Part shown: positions 46,504 to 56,005 of the stretch, in pieces | Numbering within the stretch: position 1 is the first letter of the stretch | Layout: each line of letters begins with the position of its first letter | Assembly: GCA_913061415.1 (NCBI GenBank) | Contig: CAJXUD010000008.1 | Coordinates: 1 to 64,000, forward strand | DNA length: 64,000 bases | DNA from: an uncultured Oleispira sp. | GTDB taxonomy: Bacteria > Pseudomonadota > Gammaproteobacteria > Pseudomonadales > Oceanobacteraceae | Direction: 5' to 3' | Position numbers and translations under genes: made by a program | The notes under the pieces: generated by a model | What the model saw: only the letters and a program-made list of their open reading frames with translations | Database searches by the model: none | Told to the model about the DNA's origin: nothing

Positions 46504-46603
46504 GTAAGCATAAGAATTTCAATTTTACTTTATACTTATAACCTCTATGATTGCGCGCACAACCTGTGCAACCTGTCATTTTTAAATAATTAGAGATATA
46601 GCC

Positions 46604-47554
46604 ATGCCTGATATCGTCGTCATGTTTTTCGTTCTTGGTCTTGTTGCCGGAATTTTAAAATCAGATTTGAAAATTCCTAAAGCCGCTTACGATACGCTTA
46701 GCTTACTATTAATGCTGACGATCGGGCTTAAAGGAGGAATGGCGCTGCATGGTTCACTTGAATGGTCATTAGTCTTTGAACTGATCGCTATCGCCTCTTT
46801 AGGGGCTTTAATTCCCTTTATTGTGATTCCTGTTCTTATCAAGCTAGCCAGAGCCGACACCGCTAACGCCGCCAGCCTTGCAGCACATTATGGATCGGTC
46901 AGTGCAGGTACCTTCGCGGTTGCTTTAGCTTACGTTGATAGCCAAAACTTACCAATAGACCCTGAAGTTACCTTATATCTTGTGATGTTAGAGCTGCCTG
47001 CCATTCTTGTTGCATTGGCTTATTATCGTAGGCATACCAGCAGCAAAACAGGATCCTCTCTCACGCCCAACAAGAGTGAGCTATGGCGAGAAACATTTAC
47101 CAATCGTGGTGTCGTATTATTAGTCGGAGGGGTCATTATTGGCTTTATGTACGGCCCAACAGAGGGGGCTGCAGTCACCGAGTTATTTACTCATGCTTTT
47201 AAAGCGGTACTCGCATTATTCTTACTAGAAATGGGACTAACCGCGGCCGAGACTCTATCACCCGTACCTTGGAAGAAATGGCGTTTACTCACTTTTGCTC
47301 TTGTAGCGCCTTTGTGCTTATCGTTTGTAGGCTTAAGCGCAGGTATCGCACTGGGGCTAGAAATAGGCTCTATCGTTGTATTAGCCACGCTTACCGCCAG
47401 TGCTTCTTATATAGCCGCACCCGCCGCAATTAAAACGGCGATTCCAAAGGCGGACATAGGTTTAGCCATGTTAATGTCGCTTGGTATCACTTTTCCGTTT
47501 AACGCCATTCTCGGTATTCCGCTCTACCATCAGATAGTGAATTATTTTTATTAA
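46604..47554 (+). CDS. SbtA-type sodium-dependent bicarbonate permease
   Basis: A 316-residue inner-membrane protein of the SbtA family with about ten helices. The N-terminal repeat DLKIPKAAYDTLSLLLMLTIGLKGG and the AAHYGSVSAGTFAVA segment are family hallmarks, as is the C-terminal ASASYIAAPAAIKTAIPKAD. SbtA imports bicarbonate with sodium in cyanobacteria; homologues occur in many heterotrophs, where they may supply carboxylases. No SbtB (PII-like) gene is adjacent; instead a LysR gene is divergent. Confidence 0.92.
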   Translation: MPDIVVMFFVLGLVAGILKSDLKIPKAAYDTLSLLLMLTIGLKGGMALHGSLEWSLVFELIAIASLGALIPFIVIPVLIKLARADTANAASLAAHYGSVSAGTFAVALAYVDSQNLPIDPEVTLYLVMLELPAILVALAYYRRHTSSKTGSSLTPNKSELWRETFTNRGVVLLVGGVIIGFMYGPTEGAAVTELFTHAFKAVLALFLLEMGLTAAETLSPVPWKKWRLLTFALVAPLCLSFVGLSAGIALGLEIGSIVVLATLTASASYIAAPAAIKTAIPKADIGLAMLMSLGITFPFNAILGIPLYHQIVNYFY

Positions 47555-48014
47555 TGGCCGCTAGGTTTCAAGATTAAGGCCTGCTTTCCCTAAGCGGGTC
47601 CATTGCTTACATTTCATACAACACCTCAACAAAACCATCCTTTATTCATTTAAACACTCTCGTTAACGGAGTGTTTAAATCGCATTATTTTAAGACTTTT
47701 CAAGCTTAATTTATCTTTAGCATTTTTGATCTCCGCGTTTGAATTATTTTTTACCACTTTTATACGTCACCTTATAGCAACTATAAATGATTTGAATACT
47801 TAGAAAAAAATTGATATAAATCAATAAGATAGAGATCGTTCAAGATAATGATAATTTACTTATTTTCATTGTCAAGATTGTCAATCTCGAAGAACAAATG
47901 TATAAAACGCTCGTTTTAATTAACCCGTGACCCTTAATCAGCCAAAAGCTGATATTGGGTAGGCGCTAATCGGTGCCGCTTGGATTCAGATTTTTACCTA
48001 CAGGCGAAATCTAT
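47555..48014. other. 460-bp intergenic region before mqo
   Basis: AT-rich and non-coding as far as I can see. It contains a perfect 12-bp inverted repeat, ATTTAAACACTC with GAGTGTTTAAAT (47648-47680), that may end the permease transcript although no good T-tract follows. It also holds a Fur-like sequence (47844-47862) and a small dyad agattgtcaatct (47875-47887). Confidence 0.6.
47844..47862. promoter_or_regulatory. Weak Fur-box-like site upstream of mqo
   Basis: The first 12 bases gataatgataat match the Fur consensus exactly; the right half does not. It lies about 160 bp before the mqo start. Confidence 0.35.
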
Positions 48015-49523
48015 ATGACTACGAAAGAAATTGATGTGCTACTTGTTGGCGGCGGCGTAATGAGTGCCACGCTTGGCACAATACTAAACAAATTAGATCC
48101 TTCACTAAAATTGACCATGGTGGAGCGTTTAGATCAAGTAGCTCACGAAAGCACCGATGGCTGGAATAATGCTGGCACAGGCCATGCTGGCTATTGTGAG
48201 CTTAACTACACCCCACAAGATGAGAATGGCGATGTAGAAGTCAATCGCGCATTAGCGATAAATGCCAATTTTGAAGTCTCTTTACAACTGTGGAGCGCAT
48301 TAATCGGTAGCGGTGATTTACCTGCCCCCGCGCAATTTATTAATACCACACCGCACATCAGTTTTGTTTGGGGTGAAGACAACGTTGAATTTTTACGCAA
48401 ACGTTGGGAAAAATTATCCGCACATCATTTATTTGCGGGTATGGAATACAGTGAAGATCATGAAGTTTTAAGCCAGTGGATGCCATTGGTGATGAAAGGT
48501 CGCAACCCAGACGACAAAATTGCAGCAACTCGTATCCCATTTGGTAGCGATGTCGACTTTGGTTCACTAACGCGCAATCTTGTATCTTCATTAGAAAAAC
48601 GCGATCAATTTGAATTATTACTAAGCAACGAAGTCTCTGAGCTTAAAAAAAGCAAAAGCGGTAAGTGGATTGTTAAGTTAAAAGATCGAGTATCAGGTAA
48701 AAGTCAGACCATCAAGGCAGGCTTCGTCTTTTTAGGCGCGGGGGGCGGTGCTTTACCTTTACTACAAAAATCACACATCGATGAAAGCAAAGGCTATGGC
48801 GGTTTCCCTGTTTCTGGTCAATGGTTGGTATGCCAAGACGAAGACACCATCAAGCAGCATCACGCTAAGGTTTATGGCAAAGCGGCCATCGGTGCACCAC
48901 CGATGTCAGTTCCGCATTTGGATACCCGTATCATCAATGGCAAGCCTGCCCTGCTATTCGGCCCATTTGCGGGCTTTACCACTAAGTTTTTAAAAACCGG
49001 CTCTAAGCTGGATTTGTTCAAATCGATGCGCAGCAATAACTTATTACCCATGATGGATGTTGGCATTCATAACATGGATTTAACCAAATACTTAATCAGC
49101 GAAGTGATGCAGTCACATGAAGACCGCATGGAATCTTTGCGTGAATACTTCCCGAATGCTCAGTCTAAAAACTGGACCCTTGCCCAAGCGGGTCAACGCG
49201 TTCAAATCATCAAAAAAGAGGGCTCTGCGGGTGGCAAGCTAGAGTTTGGTACCGAATTGGTCGCTGCTAAAGACGGCTCTCTCGCCGCTTTACTCGGTGC
49301 TTCTCCAGGTGCCTCGGTTGCTGCACAAGCCATGATCGAAGTGATTGAACGCTGTTTAGCTTCTCGCTTAGATGCCCGATTAGATGCCCCGTTAGAAGGT
49401 AGTTGGAAAAATCGACTTAAAGAGTGGATTCCTTCTTACGGTGAATCACTGATCGACAACCGCGAACTATTGATGAGTACCCGTGAAAATACCTTAAGTG
49501 TTCTTGGCTTAAATAAGGCATGA
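48015..49523 (+). CDS. mqo: Malate:quinone oxidoreductase
   Basis: Mqo oxidises malate to oxaloacetate and passes electrons to the quinone pool, a membrane-associated step of the TCA cycle. The 502-residue protein starts at 48015, just before the FAD-binding LLVGGGVMSATLG; the longer frame from 47973 adds an unlikely leader. Family motifs DGWNNAGTGHAG (near residue 50) and GAGGGALPLLQ (near 240) are intact, and the C-terminal GASPGASVAA binds FAD. The oxaloacetate-producing enzyme is placed just before the transhydrogenase genes but with a 100-bp gap, so it is likely a separate transcript. Confidence 0.97.
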   Translation: MTTKEIDVLLVGGGVMSATLGTILNKLDPSLKLTMVERLDQVAHESTDGWNNAGTGHAGYCELNYTPQDENGDVEVNRALAINANFEVSLQLWSALIGSGDLPAPAQFINTTPHISFVWGEDNVEFLRKRWEKLSAHHLFAGMEYSEDHEVLSQWMPLVMKGRNPDDKIAATRIPFGSDVDFGSLTRNLVSSLEKRDQFELLLSNEVSELKKSKSGKWIVKLKDRVSGKSQTIKAGFVFLGAGGGALPLLQKSHIDESKGYGGFPVSGQWLVCQDEDTIKQHHAKVYGKAAIGAPPMSVPHLDTRIINGKPALLFGPFAGFTTKFLKTGSKLDLFKSMRSNNLLPMMDVGIHNMDLTKYLISEVMQSHEDRMESLREYFPNAQSKNWTLAQAGQRVQIIKKEGSAGGKLEFGTELVAAKDGSLAALLGASPGASVAAQAMIEVIERCLASRLDARLDAPLEGSWKNRLKEWIPSYGESLIDNRELLMSTRENTLSVLGLNKA

Positions 49524-49626
49524 CAGAAAATCGGTCTATAAATACTCAGCCTTAAACATTGAGTCTTGAAATTGAACGTTGAAATTAAAACCTTTTTAAA
49601 ATTAAAAACTGTTAGGAGTGTTCACT

Positions 49627-50760
49627 ATGTTAATCGGAGTACCTAAGGAAATTTATCCTGGGGAAAACCGCGTAGCCTTAATACCCGCCGGTATTGATGT
49701 CTTACTATCCGCGGGTTTCGATGTTGTTATTGAAGAAGGTGCTGGTGATAAATCGCACTACGATGACGACGCATATCGCAACTGTGGTGCCAGCATTGCC
49801 CCCAATGCTAAATCGCTATACGACCAAGCAGATATCGTATTAAAAGTACGTCAGCCTTTGGAAGAAGAAGTTTCACTACTAAAAGCCGACAGCACGCTGA
49901 TTTGTTTATTAGATGCTTGGTTTAATCTACCTCTGATTCAACAACTAGCTGAGAAAAAAGTTCGCTCATTTGCTTTGGAATTCATTCCTCGCTCGACTCG
50001 CGCACAAAGCATGGACGTATTAAGTTCGATGGGCGCAATCAGCGGCTACCGCTCTGTCCTTTCGGGTGCGATGGAATTACCACAATACTTTCCGATGTTA
50101 ATGACCGCAGCAGGCACTATTCACCCTGCTAAAGTATTCATCGTGGGTGCAGGTGTTGCAGGCTTAATGGCTATTTCTACGGCTCGTCGTTTGGGTGCAG
50201 TCGTTGAAGCTTATGATACTCGCGCAGAAGTACGTGAACAGGTTGAGTCTTTAGGCGCTAAATTTGTTGAGTTTGACTTACCGCAAGAAGAAGGCGGTGC
50301 AGCGGGTGGTTACGCGACAGAGAAATCTGAAGAGTTCTACAAAATGCAGCGCGAACAAATGCAAGCGAAAGTTGCGCAAGCGGATCTTGTGATCACGACA
50401 GCGGCTATCCCTGGAAAGATGTCTCCACGCTTAATCACCAAAGACATGTTGCACTACATGAAAAAAGGCTCGGTCATTGTTGACCTTGCGGCTGAACGTG
50501 GCGGTAACGTTGAAGGGACTGTTGCAGGACATAAAGCCTATGTCGATGGCGTAACTATTATTGGTTATACCGATCACCCTGGTCGTGTTCCGGTACATGC
50601 TTCTCAACTGTTGACCAAAAACATCACGACCTTCTTGTTGAACATGGCAGGCGAAGGCCAGCTACACATCGATATGGAAGATGACATTGTTGCCGCAACG
50701 CTTGTTACTGAAGCGGGCGAAATTAAGCACGAAGGTTTAAAAGCTCAAATAGAAGCTTAA
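49627..50760 (+). CDS. pntAA: NAD(P) transhydrogenase subunit alpha, part 1 (NAD-binding)
   Basis: PntAA, the soluble NAD(H)-binding domain I of the proton-translocating transhydrogenase. The 377-residue protein starts at the ATG at 49627, with AGGAG upstream; the GTG at 49618 lies within the ribosome binding site. MLIGVPKE at the start, the Rossmann segment FIVGAGVAGLMAIST and RAEVREQVESLGAKF are typical. The three-gene split pntAA-pntAB-pntB is as in Rhodospirillum, not the two-gene form of E. coli. The enzyme uses proton motive force to reduce NADP with NADH. Confidence 0.96.
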   Translation: MLIGVPKEIYPGENRVALIPAGIDVLLSAGFDVVIEEGAGDKSHYDDDAYRNCGASIAPNAKSLYDQADIVLKVRQPLEEEVSLLKADSTLICLLDAWFNLPLIQQLAEKKVRSFALEFIPRSTRAQSMDVLSSMGAISGYRSVLSGAMELPQYFPMLMTAAGTIHPAKVFIVGAGVAGLMAISTARRLGAVVEAYDTRAEVREQVESLGAKFVEFDLPQEEGGAAGGYATEKSEEFYKMQREQMQAKVAQADLVITTAAIPGKMSPRLITKDMLHYMKKGSVIVDLAAERGGNVEGTVAGHKAYVDGVTIIGYTDHPGRVPVHASQLLTKNITTFLLNMAGEGQLHIDMEDDIVAATLVTEAGEIKHEGLKAQIEA

Positions 50761-50792
50761 CCTGATACTCACACAGATAAGGAATTTACGTT

Positions 50793-51077
50793 ATGGAAAT
50801 GTTCATCATGTCCCTAACCATTTTTGTACTAGCAATTTTTGTTGGTGTAGAAGTGATTAACAAAGTACCGCCTACATTACACACACCTTTAATGAGTGGC
50901 ACTAACGCCATATCTGGCATCGTAGTCGTTGGCGCAATCATCAGCTCGGGTGGTTCTGACCACACAACAGTTCTTTCAACGGTACTTGGCGTTATCGCCA
51001 TTGCACTTGCCACTATCAACATTGTCGCTGGTTACATGGTAACCGACCGCATGTTGAACATGTTTAAAAGAAAATAA
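50793..51077 (+). CDS. pntAB: NAD(P) transhydrogenase subunit alpha, part 2 (membrane)
   Basis: A 94-residue membrane protein corresponding to the C-terminal helices of the alpha subunit. Three helices and the conserved VINKVPPTLHTPLMSGTNAI segment are visible. It lies between pntAA and pntB with gaps of 32 and 12 bp and is clearly in the same operon. Confidence 0.96.
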   Translation: MEMFIMSLTIFVLAIFVGVEVINKVPPTLHTPLMSGTNAISGIVVVGAIISSGGSDHTTVLSTVLGVIAIALATINIVAGYMVTDRMLNMFKRK

Positions 51078-51089
51078 GGTAACTGACTA

Positions 51090-52499
51090 ATGGACGTATT
51101 AATTAATCTAGGTTACCTAGTAGCCGCCGTATTATTTATCTTGGGCGTGAAAGGTTTAACTTCGCCAAAGACCGCTGTAAATGGCAATAGAATGTCGGCT
51201 TCTGCCATGCTGATTGCCATTATTGCAGCTTTGCTAGACAGTAACGTAATTACTTATGAATACATTCTTTTAGGTGTATTAATCGGTGGTGCTATCGGTG
51301 CTTTCATCGCTAAAAAAGTCGCCATGACTGACATGCCAGAAATGGTAGCAACACTTAACGGTATTGGTGGTGGTGCTTCTTTATTAGTTGCCGCAGCTAA
51401 CTATTTAGAAAGCCAAAAGCTTGCCGAAGTAGGTCAATTTGCAGTGACGTACGACTGGTCTGTTGCGGTTATTCTTTCTATCTTAATCGGTGCCGTTACC
51501 CTAACCGGTTCTTTTGTTGCTGTAGGCAAGTTGAAAGGCAAAATCGGCGACTCTAACAAGGTAAGCTTGTACAAGTGGATCGTTAAATTGTGCTTCTTAA
51601 CCTTGATTGCCGGTGCAGTGTATTTCACTCAGTTCAGCCAGCTAAATTCTGATCTTCTGATTATTGGTTTGATCTTTGTTTGCCTTATCTTAGGCGTATG
51701 TTTGGTTATGCCTATTGGCGGCGCGGATATGCCGGTTGTTGTTTCTCTATTGAACTCTTACTCAGGTTTGGCCGGTGCGGCTGCAGGTTTTGTATTGGGC
51801 AATAACGGTTTGATCATCGTTGGTTCTTTAGTCGGTGCTTCTGGCATTATCTTAACCAGCATCATGTGTAAGGCGATGAACCGCTCTTTAACCAATGTAT
51901 TGTTTGGTGGTTCTATGTCAGCTCAAAGCGGCGTAACAAAATCAGAAAACGATGCGTTCTACGAAGGTAAAGTTAAGTTTTCAAACCCTGATGAGTTAGC
52001 CATGCTGTTAGAAAGCGCTCAGAAAGTGGTATTGGTTCCAGGTTATGGTTTGGCAGTCGCACAAGCTCAACACGCAACTCGCGAGCTAGCCAACATGCTT
52101 GAAAAGAATGGCACCGAAGTTAAGTACGCTATTCACCCGGTTGCCGGTCGTATGCCTGGCCACATGAACGTATTGCTTGCAGAAGCTGAAGTGCCTTACG
52201 ATCAGTTGGTTGATATGGATACTATTAACCCTGAGTTCTCGCAGACCGATGTTGCCATCGTATTGGGTGCTAACGACGTAGTTAACCCAGGCGCTGCTGA
52301 AGACCCTAACTCGCCCATCTTTGGTATGCCTATTCTTAATGTACACAACGCAAAAACGGTTGTTGTAGTTAAGCGTGGTTTGTCTCCAGGTTTTGCTGGA
52401 ATTCCAAACGAGTTATTTATTCGTGATAACGCGTTAATGGTCACTGGCGATGCGAAGAAAGTATTGCAAGATACGATTGGTGCGTTGAAAGATCTTTAA
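51090..52499 (+). CDS. pntB: NAD(P) transhydrogenase subunit beta
   Basis: A 469-residue PntB. Its N-terminal half is membrane-embedded (about nine helices) and forms the proton path, including MPEMVATLNGIGGGAS. The C-terminal soluble domain III binds NADP, with VPGYGLAVAQAQH near residue 315 and the conserved ANDVVNPGA near 420. The operon ends at a strong terminator 37 bp downstream. Confidence 0.97.
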   Translation: MDVLINLGYLVAAVLFILGVKGLTSPKTAVNGNRMSASAMLIAIIAALLDSNVITYEYILLGVLIGGAIGAFIAKKVAMTDMPEMVATLNGIGGGASLLVAAANYLESQKLAEVGQFAVTYDWSVAVILSILIGAVTLTGSFVAVGKLKGKIGDSNKVSLYKWIVKLCFLTLIAGAVYFTQFSQLNSDLLIIGLIFVCLILGVCLVMPIGGADMPVVVSLLNSYSGLAGAAAGFVLGNNGLIIVGSLVGASGIILTSIMCKAMNRSLTNVLFGGSMSAQSGVTKSENDAFYEGKVKFSNPDELAMLLESAQKVVLVPGYGLAVAQAQHATRELANMLEKNGTEVKYAIHPVAGRMPGHMNVLLAEAEVPYDQLVDMDTINPEFSQTDVAIVLGANDVVNPGAAEDPNSPIFGMPILNVHNAKTVVVVKRGLSPGFAGIPNELFIRDNALMVTGDAKKVLQDTIGALKDL

Positions 52500-52535
52500 G
52501 TAAAGGCGCCTGATTTTTTATAAATCACGCGCAAT

Positions 52536-52577
52536 AAAAAACCCCGAGTTCTGAAATAAGAATGCGGGGTTTTTTTA
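52536..52577. terminator. Intrinsic terminator after pntB, bidirectional
   Basis: AAAAACCCCG and CGGGGTTTTT form the stem, with an extra inner pairing TTCT/AGAA. A runs on the left and T runs on the right mean it can also end the convergent glutamine amidotransferase transcript. Confidence 0.93.
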
Positions 52578-52611
52578 TGCTTAACGAAAACAATAAAGCA
52601 CGGCGCAAGGA

Positions 52612-53385
52612 CTACACAATACCCTGAGCGATCACTTCACCCAACTGCCATAAACGCCATTCACCGGGCTCATAAACCTCCCACGCTTCATCCGACGTCA
52701 GTGGTTGCGTTGCGATAATACTGACGACATCGTTATGGGTCGTTTCTGCTGAGAAATCAATCGTCACATCAGCGTCGGTTAAACAAGCAGGACCAAACGG
52801 TGCACGACGCGTAATACACGCCAATTTAGTACTGCAAAACGTAAATAACCAATCACCATTACTTAACAAGCAATTAAAGACGCCCTGCTCATTATAATCT
52901 TTTGCCAGCACCACAAGGCAATCTGCCAGCTGGTTTAACATCGCATCGCGGGGAAGATTTTGACGAACTTGATTCATTAAATCACAAAAAATATTTTCGC
53001 TGTCCGTATCACCAATCGGCTCATACATTCCCACGCGGCTGACAAAATCATTGATCTGCCCATTGTGAGCAAAGACCCAGTTGCGCCCCCATAACTCACG
53101 AATAAAAGGATGGGTATTGGCAAGGCAAACCTCTCCAACATTGGCTTGGCGAATGTGACATAGCGCAGTTTTACTTTTTATCGGATGACGCTGCACCATA
53201 TCGGCAATTTTTGAATCTGCGCTGGGGCTGGATTCATGAAAACTGCGTATGCCCTTCCCTTCATAAAAAGCGACACCCCAGCCATCACTGTGCGGGCCGG
53301 TATTACCTCCACGTTGAGTTAAACCCGTGAAGCTAAAACATAAATCGGTGGGGGTATTGGCACTCATGCCAAGTAATTCACACAT
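52612..53385 (-). CDS. Class II glutamine amidotransferase (YafJ-like)
   Basis: A 257-residue Ntn-type glutamine amidotransferase with the catalytic Cys2 exposed after Met removal (MCELLGMSAN). The conserved CHIRQANVG near residue 76 and FAHNGQI near 109 bind glutamine. The family (YafJ) is a lone amidotransferase of unknown acceptor; no partner synthetase domain is fused. About 76 bp separate it from the upstream ATP-grasp gene, so it could be read with that operon. Confidence 0.92.
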   Translation of the reverse strand: MCELLGMSANTPTDLCFSFTGLTQRGGNTGPHSDGWGVAFYEGKGIRSFHESSPSADSKIADMVQRHPIKSKTALCHIRQANVGEVCLANTHPFIRELWGRNWVFAHNGQINDFVSRVGMYEPIGDTDSENIFCDLMNQVRQNLPRDAMLNQLADCLVVLAKDYNEQGVFNCLLSNGDWLFTFCSTKLACITRRAPFGPACLTDADVTIDFSAETTHNDVVSIIATQPLTSDEAWEVYEPGEWRLWQLGEVIAQGIV

Positions 53386-53461
53386 GATGGATCCTAATAA
53401 TTAAATAAGCGACCGCTAAAGACAGGGCTTTTGTTTAAAATAGGGCTTGCGCCAAAGACAA

Positions 53462-54448
53462 TTAGAACTGTGGGTCAGCAGAAAATTGTTGCATCGCATA
53501 AGCCACACGTTCAGAAGCTTTTGGGTATTGAGCAGGAATAGCAATTGGAATAGCTTCAATATTTTGCAAACGAGGAAGTAAGCCTGCGCCATTCGCTATT
53601 TGTATAGCCAACCCCGGGCGCGCATTAAGTTCTAATACCATAGGGCCTTCTTCTTTGTCTAATACCATGTCTGTGCCCATGTAGCCCAAACCCGTCATTT
53701 CCCAAGCACTTGAGGCCAAGATGAGTAAGTTCTCCCAATTAGGAACCACTAAATCATTCAGTGTTTTACCTGTATCGGGATGATGCGTAACAGGATGGTC
53801 AAATTGAACTGCTCTCACTGCTCGACCTGTTCCCATGTCCAACCCCACTCCAACAGCACCTTGATGCAAGTTGGCTTTTCCATCGGATGCTGACGTTGAA
53901 CATCGCATCATCGCCATCACGGGATAGCCTTTAAATACGATCACTCGAATGTCTGGCACCCCCTCATAACTAAATCCATCAAAAGCGACATCATCAAATT
54001 TGATCAGGTTTTCAACCACGGCCACATCGTTCTTGCCGCCCAGAGAAAACAAACCCGCTAACGCATTACTGATGTGACGCTCTACGCCTTCTTCATTAAT
54101 GACTTGTCCAGAAGGCTTAATATACTCACCATTGGCATGAGAAATAACGACCAAGATACCTTTACCACCGGAACCTCGAGCGGGCTTAATCACAAAACCT
54201 GGCCAGTGTTTCACCATCTCATGAATGCGCTTAACTTCAGCTTGCTGAGCGATTACACCGATCAACTTAGGCACTGTGGCTCCGTGTGCTTGAGCAATGA
54301 TCTTTGTTTTGAGCTTATCGTCGACCAAAGGGTATTTCGAACGGTCGTTATAGCGCCCAATATAAGCGCCATTACGTTTATTCATTCCCATCACACCTTT
54401 GGCGTGCAGTTTTTTGGGAGAAGCAAATATCGAGAATACAGAAAACAT
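53462..54448 (-). CDS. RimK-like ATP-grasp ligase (alpha-L-glutamate ligase-like)
   Basis: A 328-residue ATP-grasp enzyme related to RimK. FVIKPARGSGGKGILV near residue 85 is the ATP-binding loop; VDIRVIVF-like PDIRVIVFKGYPV near 165 and LELNARPGLAIQIAN near 290 hold the metal and ATP ligands. It starts 3 bp after the transglutaminase-like gene stop, so the two are translationally coupled. The trio ATP-grasp, membrane transglutaminase-like and retropepsin-like protein is a recognised conserved neighbourhood thought to make or trim a peptide tag (Iyer, Aravind and co-workers on amidoligase systems). The substrate is unknown. Confidence 0.92.
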   Translation of the reverse strand: MFSVFSIFASPKKLHAKGVMGMNKRNGAYIGRYNDRSKYPLVDDKLKTKIIAQAHGATVPKLIGVIAQQAEVKRIHEMVKHWPGFVIKPARGSGGKGILVVISHANGEYIKPSGQVINEEGVERHISNALAGLFSLGGKNDVAVVENLIKFDDVAFDGFSYEGVPDIRVIVFKGYPVMAMMRCSTSASDGKANLHQGAVGVGLDMGTGRAVRAVQFDHPVTHHPDTGKTLNDLVVPNWENLLILASSAWEMTGLGYMGTDMVLDKEEGPMVLELNARPGLAIQIANGAGLLPRLQNIEAIPIAIPAQYPKASERVAYAMQQFSADPQF

Positions 54449-54451
54449 AGC

Positions 54452-55960
54452 TTAGTTTTCCGCAAGTGATTTAAATCTTTTTAGCTCTAACAAGCGATAG
54501 CCTGTGTAGTTACCTAATAATAGGATAGCCGCTAAAACGATGAACTGAGAGCCAATAAAATTGAAGGTCGCATGCTGAACATAAGGATTGGTCATGGCTA
54601 AATAAATCAAAACTGCGGTAAACAATGAACCACCGCCTTGCATAAAGACTTCTTTTGCCCCTTCTTCTTCCCATAGAATCGACATACGCTCAATCGTCCA
54701 CGACAAGATGATCATAGGAAAGAAGGTAATGGTTAACCCTTGAGTTAAACCGATATTGAACGACACAATGGTAAAAACCGATATTATTAAAATAACCGAG
54801 ATTATTACCGCCGATATTCGCGATACCAACAGTAAATTGAGCTTAGATAAATACCCTCGAATCACCAATCCCGTTCCTACGATCAACAAAAAACCAATAA
54901 TACCCGGCAGTAATTGCGTTTGCACAAAAGCGACTGCAATCAATACTGGCATAAAAGTGCCCGAAGTTTTCAAACCGATGAGTACACGCAAAAACACCAC
55001 AATTAATGCCCCAATAGGAATTAACATAATGGTTTTAAACATCGCCTGTTCTTCTAATGGCAAACTGTGAATTGAGAAGTTTAATAAATGGTCGGCGATC
55101 GCTTTTTTCTTCGTTGCCGTTGTGGGTGTAATGTCTTGAGAAATCATTGAGTAAAATACCTTACTGCTCTTACCCCCAATTACATCCAGTAATGATACAT
55201 TTGATTCATCCCAAATAAGAACATTCCTCTGCACCCGCTGCTCATTACTCTCAGGATTAAATAACTGCCACGCTTTACCGTCCCATACTTCGATCATTGG
55301 AATAATAGATTGACGACGACGTCCGTCTTCAAGCTCCACAACACCGACTGTTTTATTATAAATATTAGATATTGCGAGTAACTTAGAAATGGCTTCTACT
55401 TTACTAAAATCATATAGCATTAAGGATGCGTTTTGGTTATCCAGATCGTTCAGCTGCTTAATGAGTTCTCGTGCAAATGTCACATTATCGGCTGAGCGTG
55501 CGCTGGCCTGAGCAATAATTGCTTCCACCGCCGCTTGCTGTGGAGCGCTGAATGTGGGGGCAATTAAATCGCTTTTAACAGGTGGAATAGTAGAAACTTT
55601 GGCTTGTGGATCAATCAAAAACTGGGTTTTATAATAAATCGTTTGTGCGCCCTTCGCTTGACGAATAGACCATTCTGCACGGCGGCCCGTATCGGTATTA
55701 ATATATGATAGACCGTAACCTGAAGAAGATGCACTGTCATCCACCAAGGTAAATCCTGCTTGTGTGTGAGGTACGGCAAAAGAAACTTTAGCGGGGCCTC
55801 CCGAAGCAATAAACTCAATACGCGCTTCAATATCCCAAACTTGTCTTGATTCACCCGGAGTCCATGGCACACCATAATCCTGATGACGCATAATACTTAA
55901 CGTAATCCCGACGATGACAAGCATGGAGATAAGAAAATAAAATGGCACTCTAGACGTCAT
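54452..55960 (-). CDS. Inactive-transglutaminase-like protein with seven membrane helices
   Basis: A 502-residue inner-membrane protein. A signal-anchor helix (about 6-24) leads to a periplasmic region of about 270 residues, whose central part has a transglutaminase-like fold in the family but appears to lack the catalytic Cys-His-Asp set. The C-terminal part (about 300-490) has about seven helices, including LIGLKTSGTFMPVLIAVAF. Family name used in annotation: inactive transglutaminase plus 7TM. It lies between the ATP-grasp and retropepsin-like genes; probably it binds the peptide and anchors the system in the membrane. That role is an inference. Confidence 0.88.
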   Translation of the reverse strand: MTSRVPFYFLISMLVIVGITLSIMRHQDYGVPWTPGESRQVWDIEARIEFIASGGPAKVSFAVPHTQAGFTLVDDSASSSGYGLSYINTDTGRRAEWSIRQAKGAQTIYYKTQFLIDPQAKVSTIPPVKSDLIAPTFSAPQQAAVEAIIAQASARSADNVTFARELIKQLNDLDNQNASLMLYDFSKVEAISKLLAISNIYNKTVGVVELEDGRRRQSIIPMIEVWDGKAWQLFNPESNEQRVQRNVLIWDESNVSLLDVIGGKSSKVFYSMISQDITPTTATKKKAIADHLLNFSIHSLPLEEQAMFKTIMLIPIGALIVVFLRVLIGLKTSGTFMPVLIAVAFVQTQLLPGIIGFLLIVGTGLVIRGYLSKLNLLLVSRISAVIISVILIISVFTIVSFNIGLTQGLTITFFPMIILSWTIERMSILWEEEGAKEVFMQGGGSLFTAVLIYLAMTNPYVQHATFNFIGSQFIVLAAILLLGNYTGYRLLELKRFKSLAEN

Positions 55961-56005
55961 AACGTTCCCTTAGATCAATCTAAGTTAATTTTTTATATTG
56001 TTTTT

